Part shown: positions 47,327 through 56,541 of the stretch, piece by piece
Position numbering within the stretch: the first letter of the stretch is position 1
How the letters are laid out: every line of letters starts with the position of its first letter
Source: Pelomonas caseinilytica
GTDB taxonomy: Bacteria > Pseudomonadota > Gammaproteobacteria > Burkholderiales > Burkholderiaceae_C
Reading direction: 5' to 3'
Assembly: GCF_021353235.1 (NCBI RefSeq)
Contig: NZ_JAJTWT010000002.1
Location: 62,001 to 126,000 of the forward strand
Length of the DNA stretch: 64,000 bases
The notes under the pieces: model-generated
The model's input: only the letters and a program-made list of their open reading frames with translations
What the model was told of the DNA's origin: nothing
Databases searched by the model: none
Program-made: the position numbers and the translations under genes

Positions 47327-48006
47327 GCGAGATGACGGCTTCCCCAGAGACCGAGCGCGGCCCCAGGCCGGCCCTGTGCCAGCCCGAAGGGCTGCCGCCG
47401 GTGTCGGCCCTGGAGCGCGCCCACGCGCCCTATTTCGTGCAGCGTATCCCGGTCAGCCGCAACCTGATGGGCCACCCGCGCGTGCATGTGCTGCAGGAGA
47501 TGTGCCGCGGCAAGCGCGTGCTGCATGTGGGCTGCGTCGACTGGCCCATCACCGACCTGAACCGCTCCCTGCACCTGCAGCTCGACCAAGTCTGCCGGCT
47601 CGACGGCTTCGACATCCACGACGAAGCCTTCCCCCACATGCTGCCGCATCTGAAGGGCCGGCTGTTCTCGTCCTGGGATCAGGTCACCGACGATTACGAC
47701 CTAGTGCTGGTACCCGAGGTGCTGGAACATGTGCCCGACGTGAAAGGATTCCTGGAACAGATCGACCGCGTCGGCGCCAGGGAATACGTCATCACGGTGC
47801 CCGACGCCTTCAGCTGCTTTGCGCGCCACTTCGATTACCAGGCCGGCGCCGACACGTTCGTCGAGGTCATCCATCCCGACCACAACTGCTGGTACACGCC
47901 CTACACCCTGGCCAACGTCATCCACAAGTACACGACGCTGGATTTGCAGGGCATCTGGTTTTTCAACAACATCTCGCTGCTGGCCATCGCCCGCCGCAAG
48001 GCTTGA
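47323..48006 (+). CDS. SAM-dependent methyltransferase of the glycan operon
   Basis: 227 residues. The SAM-site strand VLHVGCVDWPITDL and the acidic strand DYDLVLVPEVLEHVPD fit a class I methyltransferase, although motif I is degenerate (GCVDWP instead of GxGxG). The ATG is coupled to the GT32 stop. In this setting it may methylate a sugar or the nascent glycan; unproven. Confidence 0.7.
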   Translation: MSEMTASPETERGPRPALCQPEGLPPVSALERAHAPYFVQRIPVSRNLMGHPRVHVLQEMCRGKRVLHVGCVDWPITDLNRSLHLQLDQVCRLDGFDIHDEAFPHMLPHLKGRLFSSWDQVTDDYDLVLVPEVLEHVPDVKGFLEQIDRVGAREYVITVPDAFSCFARHFDYQAGADTFVEVIHPDHNCWYTPYTLANVIHKYTTLDLQGIWFFNNISLLAIARRKA

Positions 48007-48013
48007 GATCGCG

Positions 48014-48805
48014 ATGCAGCCCTTTTTCTCCATCGTCATGGCCACCCACCACCGGCCGGCGACGCTGGCGCGGGCCCTCGCCTCGCTGCGAGCCCAGTCC
48101 TGCGCCGACTTCGAGATCCTGCTGGTGGCCGACGCCCTGGATGCCGAGACGGCCGCCGTCGTCGCCCGCGACCTCGGCCCTGCTGACAGCTTCGTCAAGC
48201 GCACCGGCCCGAGCGGCCCGGCGGCCAGCCGCAACCAGGGCCTGGCCCTGGCGCGCGGCGAGTGGGTCGTCTTCCTGGACGACGACGACAGCTTCGAGCC
48301 CCATCACCTCGCCACGCTCAAGCCCCACTGCGAGCGGCCCGGTGCCCAGGTGCTCTTCACCGACGTGACGGTCGTCACGGAGGACCGCGCGCAGCCGGGC
48401 ATCCCCGAGCTGGGCCGCCAGGCCGGCTCCTTCGCCGCGGCGGACGTGAGCACGCTGTGGGTCAAGAACTTCATTCCCCTGCACTGCCTGGCCTACCGGC
48501 GCAGCCTGCTGCAGGGCCTGTCCTTCGATGCCCACCTGGCCTCGCAGGAGGACTGGGACTGGCTGCTGGGCGTGTGTTCACGCGCCATGCCGGTCCACGT
48601 GGCCGGTGGCGGCGCGGTGATGCACAAGGACTACATCAACGCCGGTGCGCGGCGGGGGCAGCAGGAGGCGTCGAACAACACGACGGTGGTGCTGGACTTC
48701 CTGCACGTGTACCGGCGGTGGCCGGCGCCGACGGGGGCCTTGAAGGATGCGCGGGCGGGGTTGTTGAAGGGGGTGGGGTTGGCGTTGCCGGTGGAGTGGT
48801 TCTAA
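48014..48805 (+). CDS. Family 2 glycosyltransferase
   Basis: 263 residues with the GT-A fold signature FFSIVMATHHRPATL at the N-terminus, GPAASRNQGLALARGEWVVF and the metal-binding DDDDS that follows. The second half has QEDWDWLLG, typical of acceptor-site acidic residues in GT2 enzymes. It starts 7 bp after the methyltransferase stop and is the last gene of the rightward trio. Confidence 0.88.
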   Translation: MQPFFSIVMATHHRPATLARALASLRAQSCADFEILLVADALDAETAAVVARDLGPADSFVKRTGPSGPAASRNQGLALARGEWVVFLDDDDSFEPHHLATLKPHCERPGAQVLFTDVTVVTEDRAQPGIPELGRQAGSFAAADVSTLWVKNFIPLHCLAYRRSLLQGLSFDAHLASQEDWDWLLGVCSRAMPVHVAGGGAVMHKDYINAGARRGQQEASNNTTVVLDFLHVYRRWPAPTGALKDARAGLLKGVGLALPVEWF

Positions 48806-48844
48806 GGGGATGCTTTTGCCGGGAGCCCTGTGGCTCGTTGCACC

Positions 48845-49405
48845 GTGCCGGGAGTTCGCCCCGGCGGGCGACCTACTTTCTGGCCCGCCAGAAAGTAGGC
48901 AAAGAACGGCCCCTGCAAAACCGCCCACCCTGCGGGTGGGTTCCCTGCGATGCTCGAAGCCCGGGGCCGCGCCCAACTCGCTTCGTTCACTGCGTTCACT
49001 ACGCTCAGACAAAGGGGCGCGAAGTCAGTTGTTGAAGCGTGCTGCGCACGCGCCCCGGGCTTCTGCGCTTCTCGGCGGTTTAGAAGGGGAAGCCCCGAAC
49101 AGCCGAAACAGCCAACAGCCAAACGCGCCAGCCGGCTGGCGCCGGCTGTTCCTTCACTCCCCCTTTGAGCCCGCCGAGGAGCGCAGCACCTTGAGGCCGC
49201 GTGCGCAGCACGCTTCAAGTTCTGACTCCGCGCAACTGTTTGAGCGGAGCGTAGCGAAGCGAGTTTTGCGCGGGGCCTCGAGGTGCGAGCACCGCAGGGA
49301 ACCCCGCCGCGCAGCGGCGGGGCAGGCGGTTCGGGGGCGGTTTCTTTGCCTACTTTCTTGGGCGCCCAAGAAAGTAGGTCGCCCGCCGGGGCGAACTCCC
49401 GGCAC
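48845..49405. repeat. Imperfect palindrome of about 560 bp between convergent genes
   Basis: The outer arms are inverted copies (GTGCCGGGAGTTCGCCCC at 48845 against its complement ending at 49405), each carrying its own small dyad around CCTACTTTCT. The inner parts also match in inverted order, for example AAGCGTGCTGCGCACGCG near 49035 and its counterpart near 49200-49220, so both halves are diverged copies of one ~270-bp sequence meeting near 49125. No gene. The sequence type is a common intergenic repeat of Burkholderiales genomes, by memory and not by search. Confidence 0.8.
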
Positions 49406-49448
49406 CGGCCTCGCCATCAACCCCAAGCAACGCGGAGCGGAGAACCTT

Positions 49449-50120
49449 TCACTCCCCCCACTTCCCCAAATACCGCTTGTAGTTTTCCACCCAGGCATTC
49501 GACCCGAACCCGCCCTCGCTCTGGTGCGTGATCGCCACCGGCCACGTCGCCAGCCGCAACCCCGCCGCCCGGGCCGAGCGGCAGAAGTCCATGTCGTAGA
49601 AGTGGAAGTCGAAGCGCTCATCGAAGCCCACCTGCCGGGCGCGCAGCACGTCGCGCCGCGCCGCGAGCAGCACGCCGTCGAGCAGCTCGCACTCCGCCGG
49701 CACCGGGCCGAAGGCCGAGATCTGGCCGAAGGGCGACGGGCCGTGGGACACCACGCCGCTGAGGTTGGCACGCTCGTCCCACTCGAACTTGAGGCTGGGG
49801 AAGGCCCAGGACGGCTGGCCCGGGACGCGGCGCTTGTTGCCGGCCACGCCGATGACGTCGAAGGCATGCACCGCCGCCATGACGTGCTCGAAGAAGAAGA
49901 AGTCGTCCAGCCAGACGTCGTCGTGGATGAAGACCAGCACGGGCGAGGCGTCGGCCGCGGCGATGCGCTCGTTGTAGAGGGCCGGCAGGCCGCGACTGTT
50001 CTCGAAGAAGACGCGGGGCTTGAGCCGGTCGTCGTGGGCCATGCGGCGCAGGGACAGGCCCAGGGCCGAGCGGCCCCAGAACTCGTCGGCCGTCATCCGC
50101 GTGGCACAGACGAGATCCAT
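49449..50120 (-). CDS. Glycosyltransferase (GT2-like, DxD)
   Basis: 223 residues. FIHDDVWLDDFFFF contains the acidic metal motif, and LLDGVLLAARRDVL with FYDMDFCRSARAAG are typical of the C-terminal part of GT2/galactosyltransferase-like enzymes. It is short, lacking the first strand of a full GT2, but related short proteins exist. The ATG overlaps the stop of the next gene upstream by one base; it is the last gene of the secretion/glycosylation operon. Confidence 0.75.
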   Translation of the reverse strand: MDLVCATRMTADEFWGRSALGLSLRRMAHDDRLKPRVFFENSRGLPALYNERIAAADASPVLVFIHDDVWLDDFFFFEHVMAAVHAFDVIGVAGNKRRVPGQPSWAFPSLKFEWDERANLSGVVSHGPSPFGQISAFGPVPAECELLDGVLLAARRDVLRARQVGFDERFDFHFYDMDFCRSARAAGLRLATWPVAITHQSEGGFGSNAWVENYKRYLGKWGE

Positions 50121-51100
50121 CACGACGGCGCCCTCGCGACCGGCTCGGCCCCGCAGTAGGCATGCCAGGCAGCGACGTAGGCGGCCTCGGCGGCCTCCGA
50201 GTCGCCCAGCGACAGGGCCAACCGGGCCAGCTCGCACATCGGCGCGTCGCCGGCGTAGTGCTGCAGCACCAGCAGGCCCATGCGGCGGGCCACGTCGGTG
50301 CACTGCGCGGCGTTCAGGTGGCCCAGGCGCTTGCCCGCCACGGCCAGGGCGATCCAGGCCAGCAGGCCGAGCTTGAAGATGCGCCCGGTCGGCTGGGCGG
50401 TGTTCTGCTCGGGGCTGGTGCGGAAATAACCGAGGTGCTCGTTGATGAAGACGACCGGCGCCTGCTGGCTGGCGGCGAGGAAGGTGCCGATGTCCTCCAG
50501 CCCGGTGTAGGCCACGCCGCCGAGACGCGCGCCCAGCAGCACCTCGCGCATGCCGGCGCGCAGCGTGGCGTTGGACAGCTCGCCCAGCCAGTTGTTGACG
50601 CCGGGCACGGTCAGCGAGAACAGCAGGCCAGCGCTGATCGTGGCCATGCGCTGCATCTGCTCGGCCAGCGGCGCCGGGACGGGCAGGCTGGCGATCGGCT
50701 GCCCGGACTCCAGCGCCGTCCAGCGCCGGCTGACGGCGCAGCTCGCCTGCACGAGGCGGTGGGCGCGGGCATGCTGCTCGTAGAAGTGCGGGTAGGGGAT
50801 GTCGTCGTCGAGCTGCAGGTGGAAGAACTCTGTCTCTCCGCGGTAGAGCTGGAGCAGGTTCTTGAAGTTGGCCCAGGCGCCCTGGCGCGGGCCCGGCACG
50901 ACCTCGATGCTCAAGGCCGGGTAGGCGGCGCGGGTGGACGCATTGCCCAGCGCGGCGACGAAGGCCTGGTCGGGGCTGTCGTCCGAGAAGACGACGCGCG
51001 CCGGCGGCAGGGTCTGGCTCTGCAGCGCCAGCAGCAGCTCGCCCAGGTATTTGGGCTTGTAGGCCGGCACCAGGACGGTGACGTCGAAGCGTGCCGTCAT
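50120..51100 (-). CDS. Family 2 glycosyltransferase
   Basis: 326 residues. DVTVLVPAYKPKYLGELLLAL opens the GT-A fold, and the metal site is LQLDDDIPYPHFYEQH near residue 100. The ATG overlaps the stop of the GNAT gene as ATGA. The last ~100 residues are Ala/Leu-rich and helical. The sugar and acceptor are unknown. Confidence 0.85.
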   Translation of the reverse strand: MTARFDVTVLVPAYKPKYLGELLLALQSQTLPPARVVFSDDSPDQAFVAALGNASTRAAYPALSIEVVPGPRQGAWANFKNLLQLYRGETEFFHLQLDDDIPYPHFYEQHARAHRLVQASCAVSRRWTALESGQPIASLPVPAPLAEQMQRMATISAGLLFSLTVPGVNNWLGELSNATLRAGMREVLLGARLGGVAYTGLEDIGTFLAASQQAPVVFINEHLGYFRTSPEQNTAQPTGRIFKLGLLAWIALAVAGKRLGHLNAAQCTDVARRMGLLVLQHYAGDAPMCELARLALSLGDSEAAEAAYVAAWHAYCGAEPVARAPS

Positions 51101-51684
51101 GCCGCCGCTCCGTCGGGCGCGCGGGGCACGACGGTGATGCCGTCGGGCAGGTATTTGCGGTACTTGTCGAACGAGGCGCGGATGGCGTCCTCCGAGATCG
51201 AATAGAACAGGTCCTCGCCGGCCTGGCCGGTGCGCGTGGCGCCGAAGCGCTCGTGGAACTTCCAGACCGACTCGTTGCCCACGCGCACGCTGAAGTGCGA
51301 TGCCGTGAAGCCGAGCTGCAGCGCGTAGGCGTAGACCATCAGCGCCGACTCGACGGCGAAGCCGCTGGGCCGTCCGTCCGCCAGAATCCACGAGCCCCAG
51401 CTGAACGACGCCCCCTGCGGGTCGTAGAGGCGGACGGTGCCATGGCGCGTACCGTCGCGGTCCTCGATGATGAAGTAGACCTGGCTGTCGTCGCGCGCAT
51501 AGGCCTCCAGCCAGGCCCGCTGCGCGGCCACGTCGGGTGAGGTGGCCGAGAGGTAGCGGCCCTTGGCCGGGTCGGTGCGCAGGCCGACGATGAACTCGGC
51601 ATCGTCGGGCCGGGCGTCGCGCATCACGATGTGCTTGCCCAGCACGCGGGCGGGCTTGACGAGGGTGGGGGCGGGCGACGTCAT
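51097..51684 (-). CDS. GNAT-family acetyltransferase of the glycan operon
   Basis: 195 residues resembling ribosomal-protein/amino-sugar GNATs (Acetyltransf_3 group): IVMRDARPDDAEFIVGLRTD at the start, SWILADGRPSGFAVES, then NESVWKFHERFGATRTG near the end. It overlaps both neighbours (one base with the DegT gene, 4 bp with the GT2). PseH/WecD-like amino-sugar acetylation is the contextual guess. Confidence 0.7.
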   Translation of the reverse strand: MTSPAPTLVKPARVLGKHIVMRDARPDDAEFIVGLRTDPAKGRYLSATSPDVAAQRAWLEAYARDDSQVYFIIEDRDGTRHGTVRLYDPQGASFSWGSWILADGRPSGFAVESALMVYAYALQLGFTASHFSVRVGNESVWKFHERFGATRTGQAGEDLFYSISEDAIRASFDKYRKYLPDGITVVPRAPDGAAA

Positions 51685-52778
51685 CAGGCGTGGCGACGCA
51701 CGGCGTCGATGACGGTATCCACCTGGGCGTCCGTCATGCCCGGCCACAGCGGCAGGCTGAGCACCTCGCGGTGGATGGCCTCGGTGATGGGGAAGCGGCC
51801 TTCGCCCAGGCCCAGCTCGGCATAGGCCGGCTGGCGGTGCGGCGGCACGGGATAGTGGATGAGGGTGCCGACGCCCTCCTCGGCCAGCGCGCGCTGCAGC
51901 CGGTCGCGGTCGGGGTGGCGGATGACGAAGAGATGCCAGGCGGGCTCGGCCTGGGCGGGCACGTGGGGCAGGCCGACCGGCGCGCCGGCCAGGCCGTCCA
52001 GCAGCCGGGCGGCGATGCGGCGGCGCTCGGTGGTCAGGGTGTCGAGCTGCGGCAGCTTGGCGGACAGCACCGCCGCCTGCATCTCGTCCAGGCGAGAGTT
52101 CAGGCCCTTGACCTCGTTGTGGTACTTGACCCGCGAGCCGTAGTTGCGCAGCACGCGCACGCGCTCGGCCACGGCGGCATCGTCGGTCGTCAGGCCTCCG
52201 CCGTCGCCCATGGCGCCGAGGTTCTTGCCGGGGTAGAAGCTCCAGGCCGAGGCGTCCGCCAGGCTGCCGACGATGCGGCCGTTCCAGCGCGCGCCATGGG
52301 CCTGGGCGCAGTCGTCCAGCAACTTCAGGCCGTGCTGGCGGGCGATGGCGCCGATGGCGTCCATGTCGGCCGGCTGTCCGTACAGGTGCACGGGCAGGAT
52401 GGCGCGCGTGCGCGGCGTGACGGCGGCGGCGATGCGGGCCGGGTCGAGGTTGTAGGTGCGCGGGTCGGGCTCCACCGGCACGGGCGTCGCCCCGCACTGG
52501 CTGACGGCCAGCCAGGTGGCGATGTAGGTGTTGGCCGGCACGATGACCTCGTCGCCCTCCCCCACGCCGAGGGCGAGCAGGCCCAGGTGCAGCGCGTCCA
52601 GCCCGTTGCCCAGGCCGACGGCATGGCGGCTGCCACAGTAGGCTGCCCACTGCGCCTCGAAGGCTTCAAGCTCCTTGCCGAGGATGAACCAGCCACTGGC
52701 GGCCACGCGGGCCAGTGCGGTGTCGATGGCCTCGCGCGAGGCGGCGTAGGTGGGTTGGAGGTCGAGGAAGGGCAGCAT
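51684..52778 (-). CDS. DegT/DnrJ/EryC1 sugar aminotransferase (FdtB/QdtB-like)
   Basis: 364 residues, PLP-dependent. The PLP lysine is in [15 protein letters not shown] near residue 180, preceded by [11 protein letters not shown]. Strong FdtB/QdtB traits: the opening [11 protein letters not shown] and the position directly after a WxcM-type ketoisomerase. It would aminate C3 of a dTDP-3-keto-6-deoxyhexose. The one-base overlap with the ketoisomerase gene (TGATG) supports a shared pathway. Confidence 0.87.
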   Translation of the reverse strand: MLPFLDLQPTYAASREAIDTALARVAASGWFILGKELEAFEAQWAAYCGSRHAVGLGNGLDALHLGLLALGVGEGDEVIVPANTYIATWLAVSQCGATPVPVEPDPRTYNLDPARIAAAVTPRTRAILPVHLYGQPADMDAIGAIARQHGLKLLDDCAQAHGARWNGRIVGSLADASAWSFYPGKNLGAMGDGGGLTTDDAAVAERVRVLRNYGSRVKYHNEVKGLNSRLDEMQAAVLSAKLPQLDTLTTERRRIAARLLDGLAGAPVGLPHVPAQAEPAWHLFVIRHPDRDRLQRALAEEGVGTLIHYPVPPHRQPAYAELGLGEGRFPITEAIHREVLSLPLWPGMTDAQVDTVIDAVRRHA

Positions 52779-53734
52779 CAGGTGGGCGCCTTGCCGATGG
52801 CGGCGAGGAATTCGTCGTAGTCGCGGATGTAGTCGGCCGCGTCGTAGGTGTCCGAGGCCAGCACCAGCAGCACGGCGTCGGGCGAGAAGCGGTACTGGAT
52901 GCCCCAGACCATGGGCGGGATGTGCAAGCCCACCTTGGCGCTGTCCAGCCGCAGTTCGTCGCGGTGCCGGCCGTCGTCGAGCACGATGGTGCAGCTGCCC
53001 TTCACGCAGATGAGGAACTGGTGGCAGGCCTTGTGGGCGTGCTCGCCGCGCACCTCCTCGCTCGGCACGTCGTAGACGATGAAGAAGCGCTGCGGCGTGA
53101 ACGGCAGGTGGGCGTCGATCTCGCCGAAGCTCAGGGCCCCGCGCAGGTCGACGATCTTGGGCAGGGTATGCAGGCGCGCGCCGCGCGCCTGCAGCTCGGG
53201 CAGCTGCTCGCCCAGGCGCTGCGCCGAGATGGCGGTGCCGCCGACCTGCACCTCGGGCGTGTCCATGTAGCCGACGATGCGGGCCGGGTTGCCGGCCACG
53301 ATGGCCCGCGGCGGCACGTCGCGCGTGACGACGGCACCGTCGCTGACCAACGCCCCCGGGCCGATGGTGACGCCGGCCCGGATGGTGCAGTTGGCGCCGA
53401 TGCTGGCACCGGCGCGCACGCGGGTCTTGAGGTACTCGGGCGGCTTGCGCTTGCTGCGCGGCGCGGGGTCGTTGCTGAAGGCGGTGTTGGGGCCGACGAT
53501 GACGTCGTCTTCGAGCGTCACGCCGTCCCACAGGTGCACGCCGCTCTTGAGCGTGACCCGGTCGCCGAGGACGACTTCGTTCTCGATGAAGATGTGGTCG
53601 GCGAGGTTGCAGTCGGCCCCGATGCGGGCGCCAGGCAGCACGTGGACGAAGGCCCAGATGCGCGTGCCCGGCCCGATCTGCGTGGACTCCACGAGGGCGT
53701 GCGAGTGCACGAAAGCGCCGCTGCCAACCGTCAT
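52778..53734 (-). CDS. Fused acyltransferase / dTDP-sugar 3,4-ketoisomerase (WxcM-like)
   Basis: 318 residues with two domains. Residues ~1-160 form a left-handed beta-helix acyltransferase with hexapeptide repeats ([45 protein letters not shown]), as in FdtC/QdtC. Residues ~185-318 are a cupin of the FdtA/QdtA type ([18 protein letters not shown], with the paired histidines). Together with the aminotransferase this gives dTDP-3-acetamido-3,6-dideoxyhexose (Fuc3NAc or Qui3NAc). The ATG at 53734 has GGGAG upstream; an ATG 15 bp earlier lacks one. Confidence 0.88.
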   Translation of the reverse strand: MTVGSGAFVHSHALVESTQIGPGTRIWAFVHVLPGARIGADCNLADHIFIENEVVLGDRVTLKSGVHLWDGVTLEDDVIVGPNTAFSNDPAPRSKRKPPEYLKTRVRAGASIGANCTIRAGVTIGPGALVSDGAVVTRDVPPRAIVAGNPARIVGYMDTPEVQVGGTAISAQRLGEQLPELQARGARLHTLPKIVDLRGALSFGEIDAHLPFTPQRFFIVYDVPSEEVRGEHAHKACHQFLICVKGSCTIVLDDGRHRDELRLDSAKVGLHIPPMVWGIQYRFSPDAVLLVLASDTYDAADYIRDYDEFLAAIGKAPT

Positions 53735-53797
53735 CGATTCGTCTCCCATGCTGTGTCGGGTTTCAGTATGCCTCGGCCATGCCGCACGAGAGGGGCG

Positions 53798-55210
53798 TCA
53801 GCGCAAGGGTGTCGCGACGCCGCGGCCCATGCTCCAGATGAGGGCCACGATCTGCTGGGCGTCGAACATCGCATTCACATGGGCGACGCGCATGGAGTAG
53901 TAGTCGCCTTCGGCCGCCATCACGTCGAAGAGGGAGCGGCGGCCGAGCTGCTGCCACTGCTGCAGCGTGGAGGCGCGCACGCGGTCGCTGTTGCGCAGGA
54001 TGTCGACGATGCGGCGGGCGCGGTCCAGCGTCGAGGTGCCCACCTCGTGCATCTCCAGCAGGCGGTAGCGCTTGGCCTCGATGGCCTCGTCGCGCTGCAG
54101 CACGGTGGCGCGGTAGCGCTGCACGGCAGCGCTGGCCTGGGCCTGCGCGCCGGGCTGCAGGATGGGGATGGTGACCGAGACGCCGGCACCGATGTCCGTC
54201 GTGCGCGAGTCGCCGGGATGGGGCGTGCGCAGCATGGCGCTGGCGTTGCCGGTGAGGTTCACCGTGGGCTTCTGCCCGGCGATGACCGACTCCGCGAAGC
54301 TGCGCTGCGAGCGCGCCTGCGCCTCGGCCTGGGCGATGTCGGCGCCCATGAGGATGTCGGACTGCATCTGGTCGAGGTCGGGCAGCAGGGACAGCGTGGG
54401 CGTCATGCCGATGCTCGGCGGCAGCGGCTCGCCCACCAGGCGCTTCATGCGCACCTCGGTCTGGCGCAGGGCCGACATGGTCTGCTCCAGCGACAGGTCG
54501 GCCTGCTGTAGGCTCTTCTGCGCCTGCACCAGCTCGCTGGCGCGGCCCCGGTCGGCCTTGGTGATGATCTCCAGCGCATCGACCAGGCAGGCCATCTTGC
54601 GCACATATTGGGTGTAGACCTGGCCCTGCAGCACGTAGCGGCTGCGGTCCAGGGCCAGCGTGACGACGTTCAGCGACAGCTGCTCCTCGGCGCTGCGCTG
54701 GCCTTGCAGGGCGACCTCGGCGAGCTCCTTGCGCCATTCGGTCAGCTTGGCGATGCGGCCGAAGTCCCAGACGGGCATGCCGGCGCTGAGCGTGGCGGTG
54801 AACTGGCCGCCGCGCGCCACGTTGTTGCCGCCGATGGACTGGTTCACGCCATTGGCGCCGATGCTCAGCGTCGCCGTGGGCAGGCCCATGGCGCGCGTCT
54901 CCTCGAGGTCGAAGCGGGCGGCCTCGGCCAGCAGGCGCACGGCGCCCAGCGCCTTGCTGCGCGCCAGCGTCGCGTCGATGAGGGACTGCAGGGCGGCGCG
55001 CGGGTCGCCGCTGGTGGTCTCCAGGGCGCTCATGTCGCGGCCCAGGCGCGACAGGCCGGCATCTTCCTCGTTGCAGCGACCCTGGCTGGGCGCCGCCTCG
55101 GCCACGGGGGCGGGCGGCGGGGCTGCCTTGGGCGCGCGCGCCTGCGCGAGCGCGAGCGGGCCGAGGGCGGCCAGGGCGAAGACGACGAGGGGACGGATGG
55201 GGTACAGCAT
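53798..55210 (-). CDS. TolC-family outer membrane channel of the type I system
   Basis: 470 residues. A signal peptide (PLVVFALAALGPLALAQA) is followed by a Pro/Ala linker and two long-helix repeats typical of TolC-like proteins (for example LDRSRYVLQGQVYTQYV and RDEAIEAKRYRLLEMH). The ATG at 55208-55210 is used; an upstream TTG in the same frame is unlikely. The trimer would span outer membrane and periplasm. It lies 128 bp after the HlyD gene, the largest gap in this operon. Confidence 0.88.
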   Translation of the reverse strand: MLYPIRPLVVFALAALGPLALAQARAPKAAPPPAPVAEAAPSQGRCNEEDAGLSRLGRDMSALETTSGDPRAALQSLIDATLARSKALGAVRLLAEAARFDLEETRAMGLPTATLSIGANGVNQSIGGNNVARGGQFTATLSAGMPVWDFGRIAKLTEWRKELAEVALQGQRSAEEQLSLNVVTLALDRSRYVLQGQVYTQYVRKMACLVDALEIITKADRGRASELVQAQKSLQQADLSLEQTMSALRQTEVRMKRLVGEPLPPSIGMTPTLSLLPDLDQMQSDILMGADIAQAEAQARSQRSFAESVIAGQKPTVNLTGNASAMLRTPHPGDSRTTDIGAGVSVTIPILQPGAQAQASAAVQRYRATVLQRDEAIEAKRYRLLEMHEVGTSTLDRARRIVDILRNSDRVRASTLQQWQQLGRRSLFDVMAAEGDYYSMRVAHVNAMFDAQQIVALIWSMGRGVATPLR

Positions 55211-55338
55211 GGCCCCGTCACTAGACCATCCGAACCCCGCCTCCAAAGCCCCGAAAAGCGGGTCAGCGCCCGCCCTTGTTCAGTGTTGGGCCGGGCGCCA
55301 GGCCGCTCCCGAGCCGGCCCGGCGGGCGACGGGCGCTT

Positions 55339-56541
55339 TCACCGCTCGCGCAGCGCTTCCTGCGACTTCATCATCGGCCGCAGCAGGTAGCTCAGCACCG
55401 AGCGCTCGCCGGTCTTGATCTCGACGACCGAGGTCATGCCGGGGATGACCGGCAGGGGCTCGCCCTTGTACTTGAGGTTGTTGCGCTCGGCCGTGACGAC
55501 GACGCGGTAGTGGCCCTCGCCCGACTTGTCGCCTTCGGTGACGGCGTCGGGGCCGATGTAGGTCACCTTGCCCTCCAGGCCGCCGTAGGTATTGAAGTCG
55601 TAGCCGGCGAGCTTGATCTCGGCCTTCTGACCGAGGCGCACGAAGCCGATGTCCTTGGGCTTGATCCGGGCCTCGACCAGCACCTTGGGCCCGATGGGGG
55701 CGATCTCGAGGATGGGCGCGCCGCTGGCGACGACGCCGCCGATGGTGGCGGCCTTGACGGTCTTGACGACGCCATGCACCGGCGACTTCAGCACCGTGCG
55801 CGTCAGTGCGTCCTGGCGCACCACCATCTGCTCGTCGAGCTGGGCTAGCTCACTCTGCACGCGCACCAGTTCCTGGCTGGCTTCCTGGCGGTAACGCGAC
55901 AGCCGCTCGGCGCGCTGCTGCTGGATCTCGTTGACCTGGCGGTTCAGCCGCATGACCTCGACGTCGCTCATCAAGCCGTGGGAGGCCATGTCCTGGGCCA
56001 GCCTGAGTTCCTTGCTGATCATGCCCAGGCTGCGGTTGATGGCGGCCACCGACTCGTCGAGCAGGCGGCGGCGCGCCTCGAAGGATTCGGCCTCGCCCTG
56101 GGCGTAGCGGCCCTTGGGGTCGACGTCGGCCGGCCACTGGATGGCGCTGCGGCCGTTGGCCTCGGCGGTGAGCCGCGCTGCGGCGGCCTTCAGCGCCAGC
56201 AGCTTGGCCTGGCCTTCGGCCTGCTGGGCCTCGACGCGGGTGGGGTCGAGCGTGGCGAGTTCCTCGCCGGCCTGCACCTCCTGGCCCTCGCGCACCTTCA
56301 TCTCGCGCAGGATGCCGGCGTCCAGGCTGGCGATGACCTGCTCGCGGCCGTCGGGCACGATGCGGCCGTCGCTGCGGGTGATCTCGTCCACCTTGGCCAG
56401 CGCCGACCAGGCGACGGCCACGGCGACGACGGCGCACAGCAGGTACAGGGCCCAGGTCGCCCGCGGCAGCGGCTCGTCGATCTGGGCGGCATGGATGGCG
56501 CTGACGAACAGGCCTTCCTCGCGGGTCAGGGCCTTGCTCAT
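55339..56541 (-). CDS. HlyD-family membrane fusion protein
   Basis: 400 residues, the size of HlyD/LapC adaptors. One transmembrane helix around residues 30-48 (WALYLLCAVVAVAVAWSAL), a lipoyl half-motif (VKVREGQEVQAGEELATLD-like), a coiled-coil region (residues ~110-240), the second lipoyl half near SPVHGVVKTV and a C-terminal beta-barrel. It links the ABC exporter to the TolC-like channel. The ATG overlaps the ABC stop as ATGA. Confidence 0.93.
   Translation of the reverse strand: MSKALTREEGLFVSAIHAAQIDEPLPRATWALYLLCAVVAVAVAWSALAKVDEITRSDGRIVPDGREQVIASLDAGILREMKVREGQEVQAGEELATLDPTRVEAQQAEGQAKLLALKAAAARLTAEANGRSAIQWPADVDPKGRYAQGEAESFEARRRLLDESVAAINRSLGMISKELRLAQDMASHGLMSDVEVMRLNRQVNEIQQQRAERLSRYRQEASQELVRVQSELAQLDEQMVVRQDALTRTVLKSPVHGVVKTVKAATIGGVVASGAPILEIAPIGPKVLVEARIKPKDIGFVRLGQKAEIKLAGYDFNTYGGLEGKVTYIGPDAVTEGDKSGEGHYRVVVTAERNNLKYKGEPLPVIPGMTSVVEIKTGERSVLSYLLRPMMKSQEALRER

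Noticed and set aside
48810-49440. Genes within the 560-bp palindrome
   Set aside because: Open frames there read through the inverted repeat on both strands with low-complexity products and no ribosome site.
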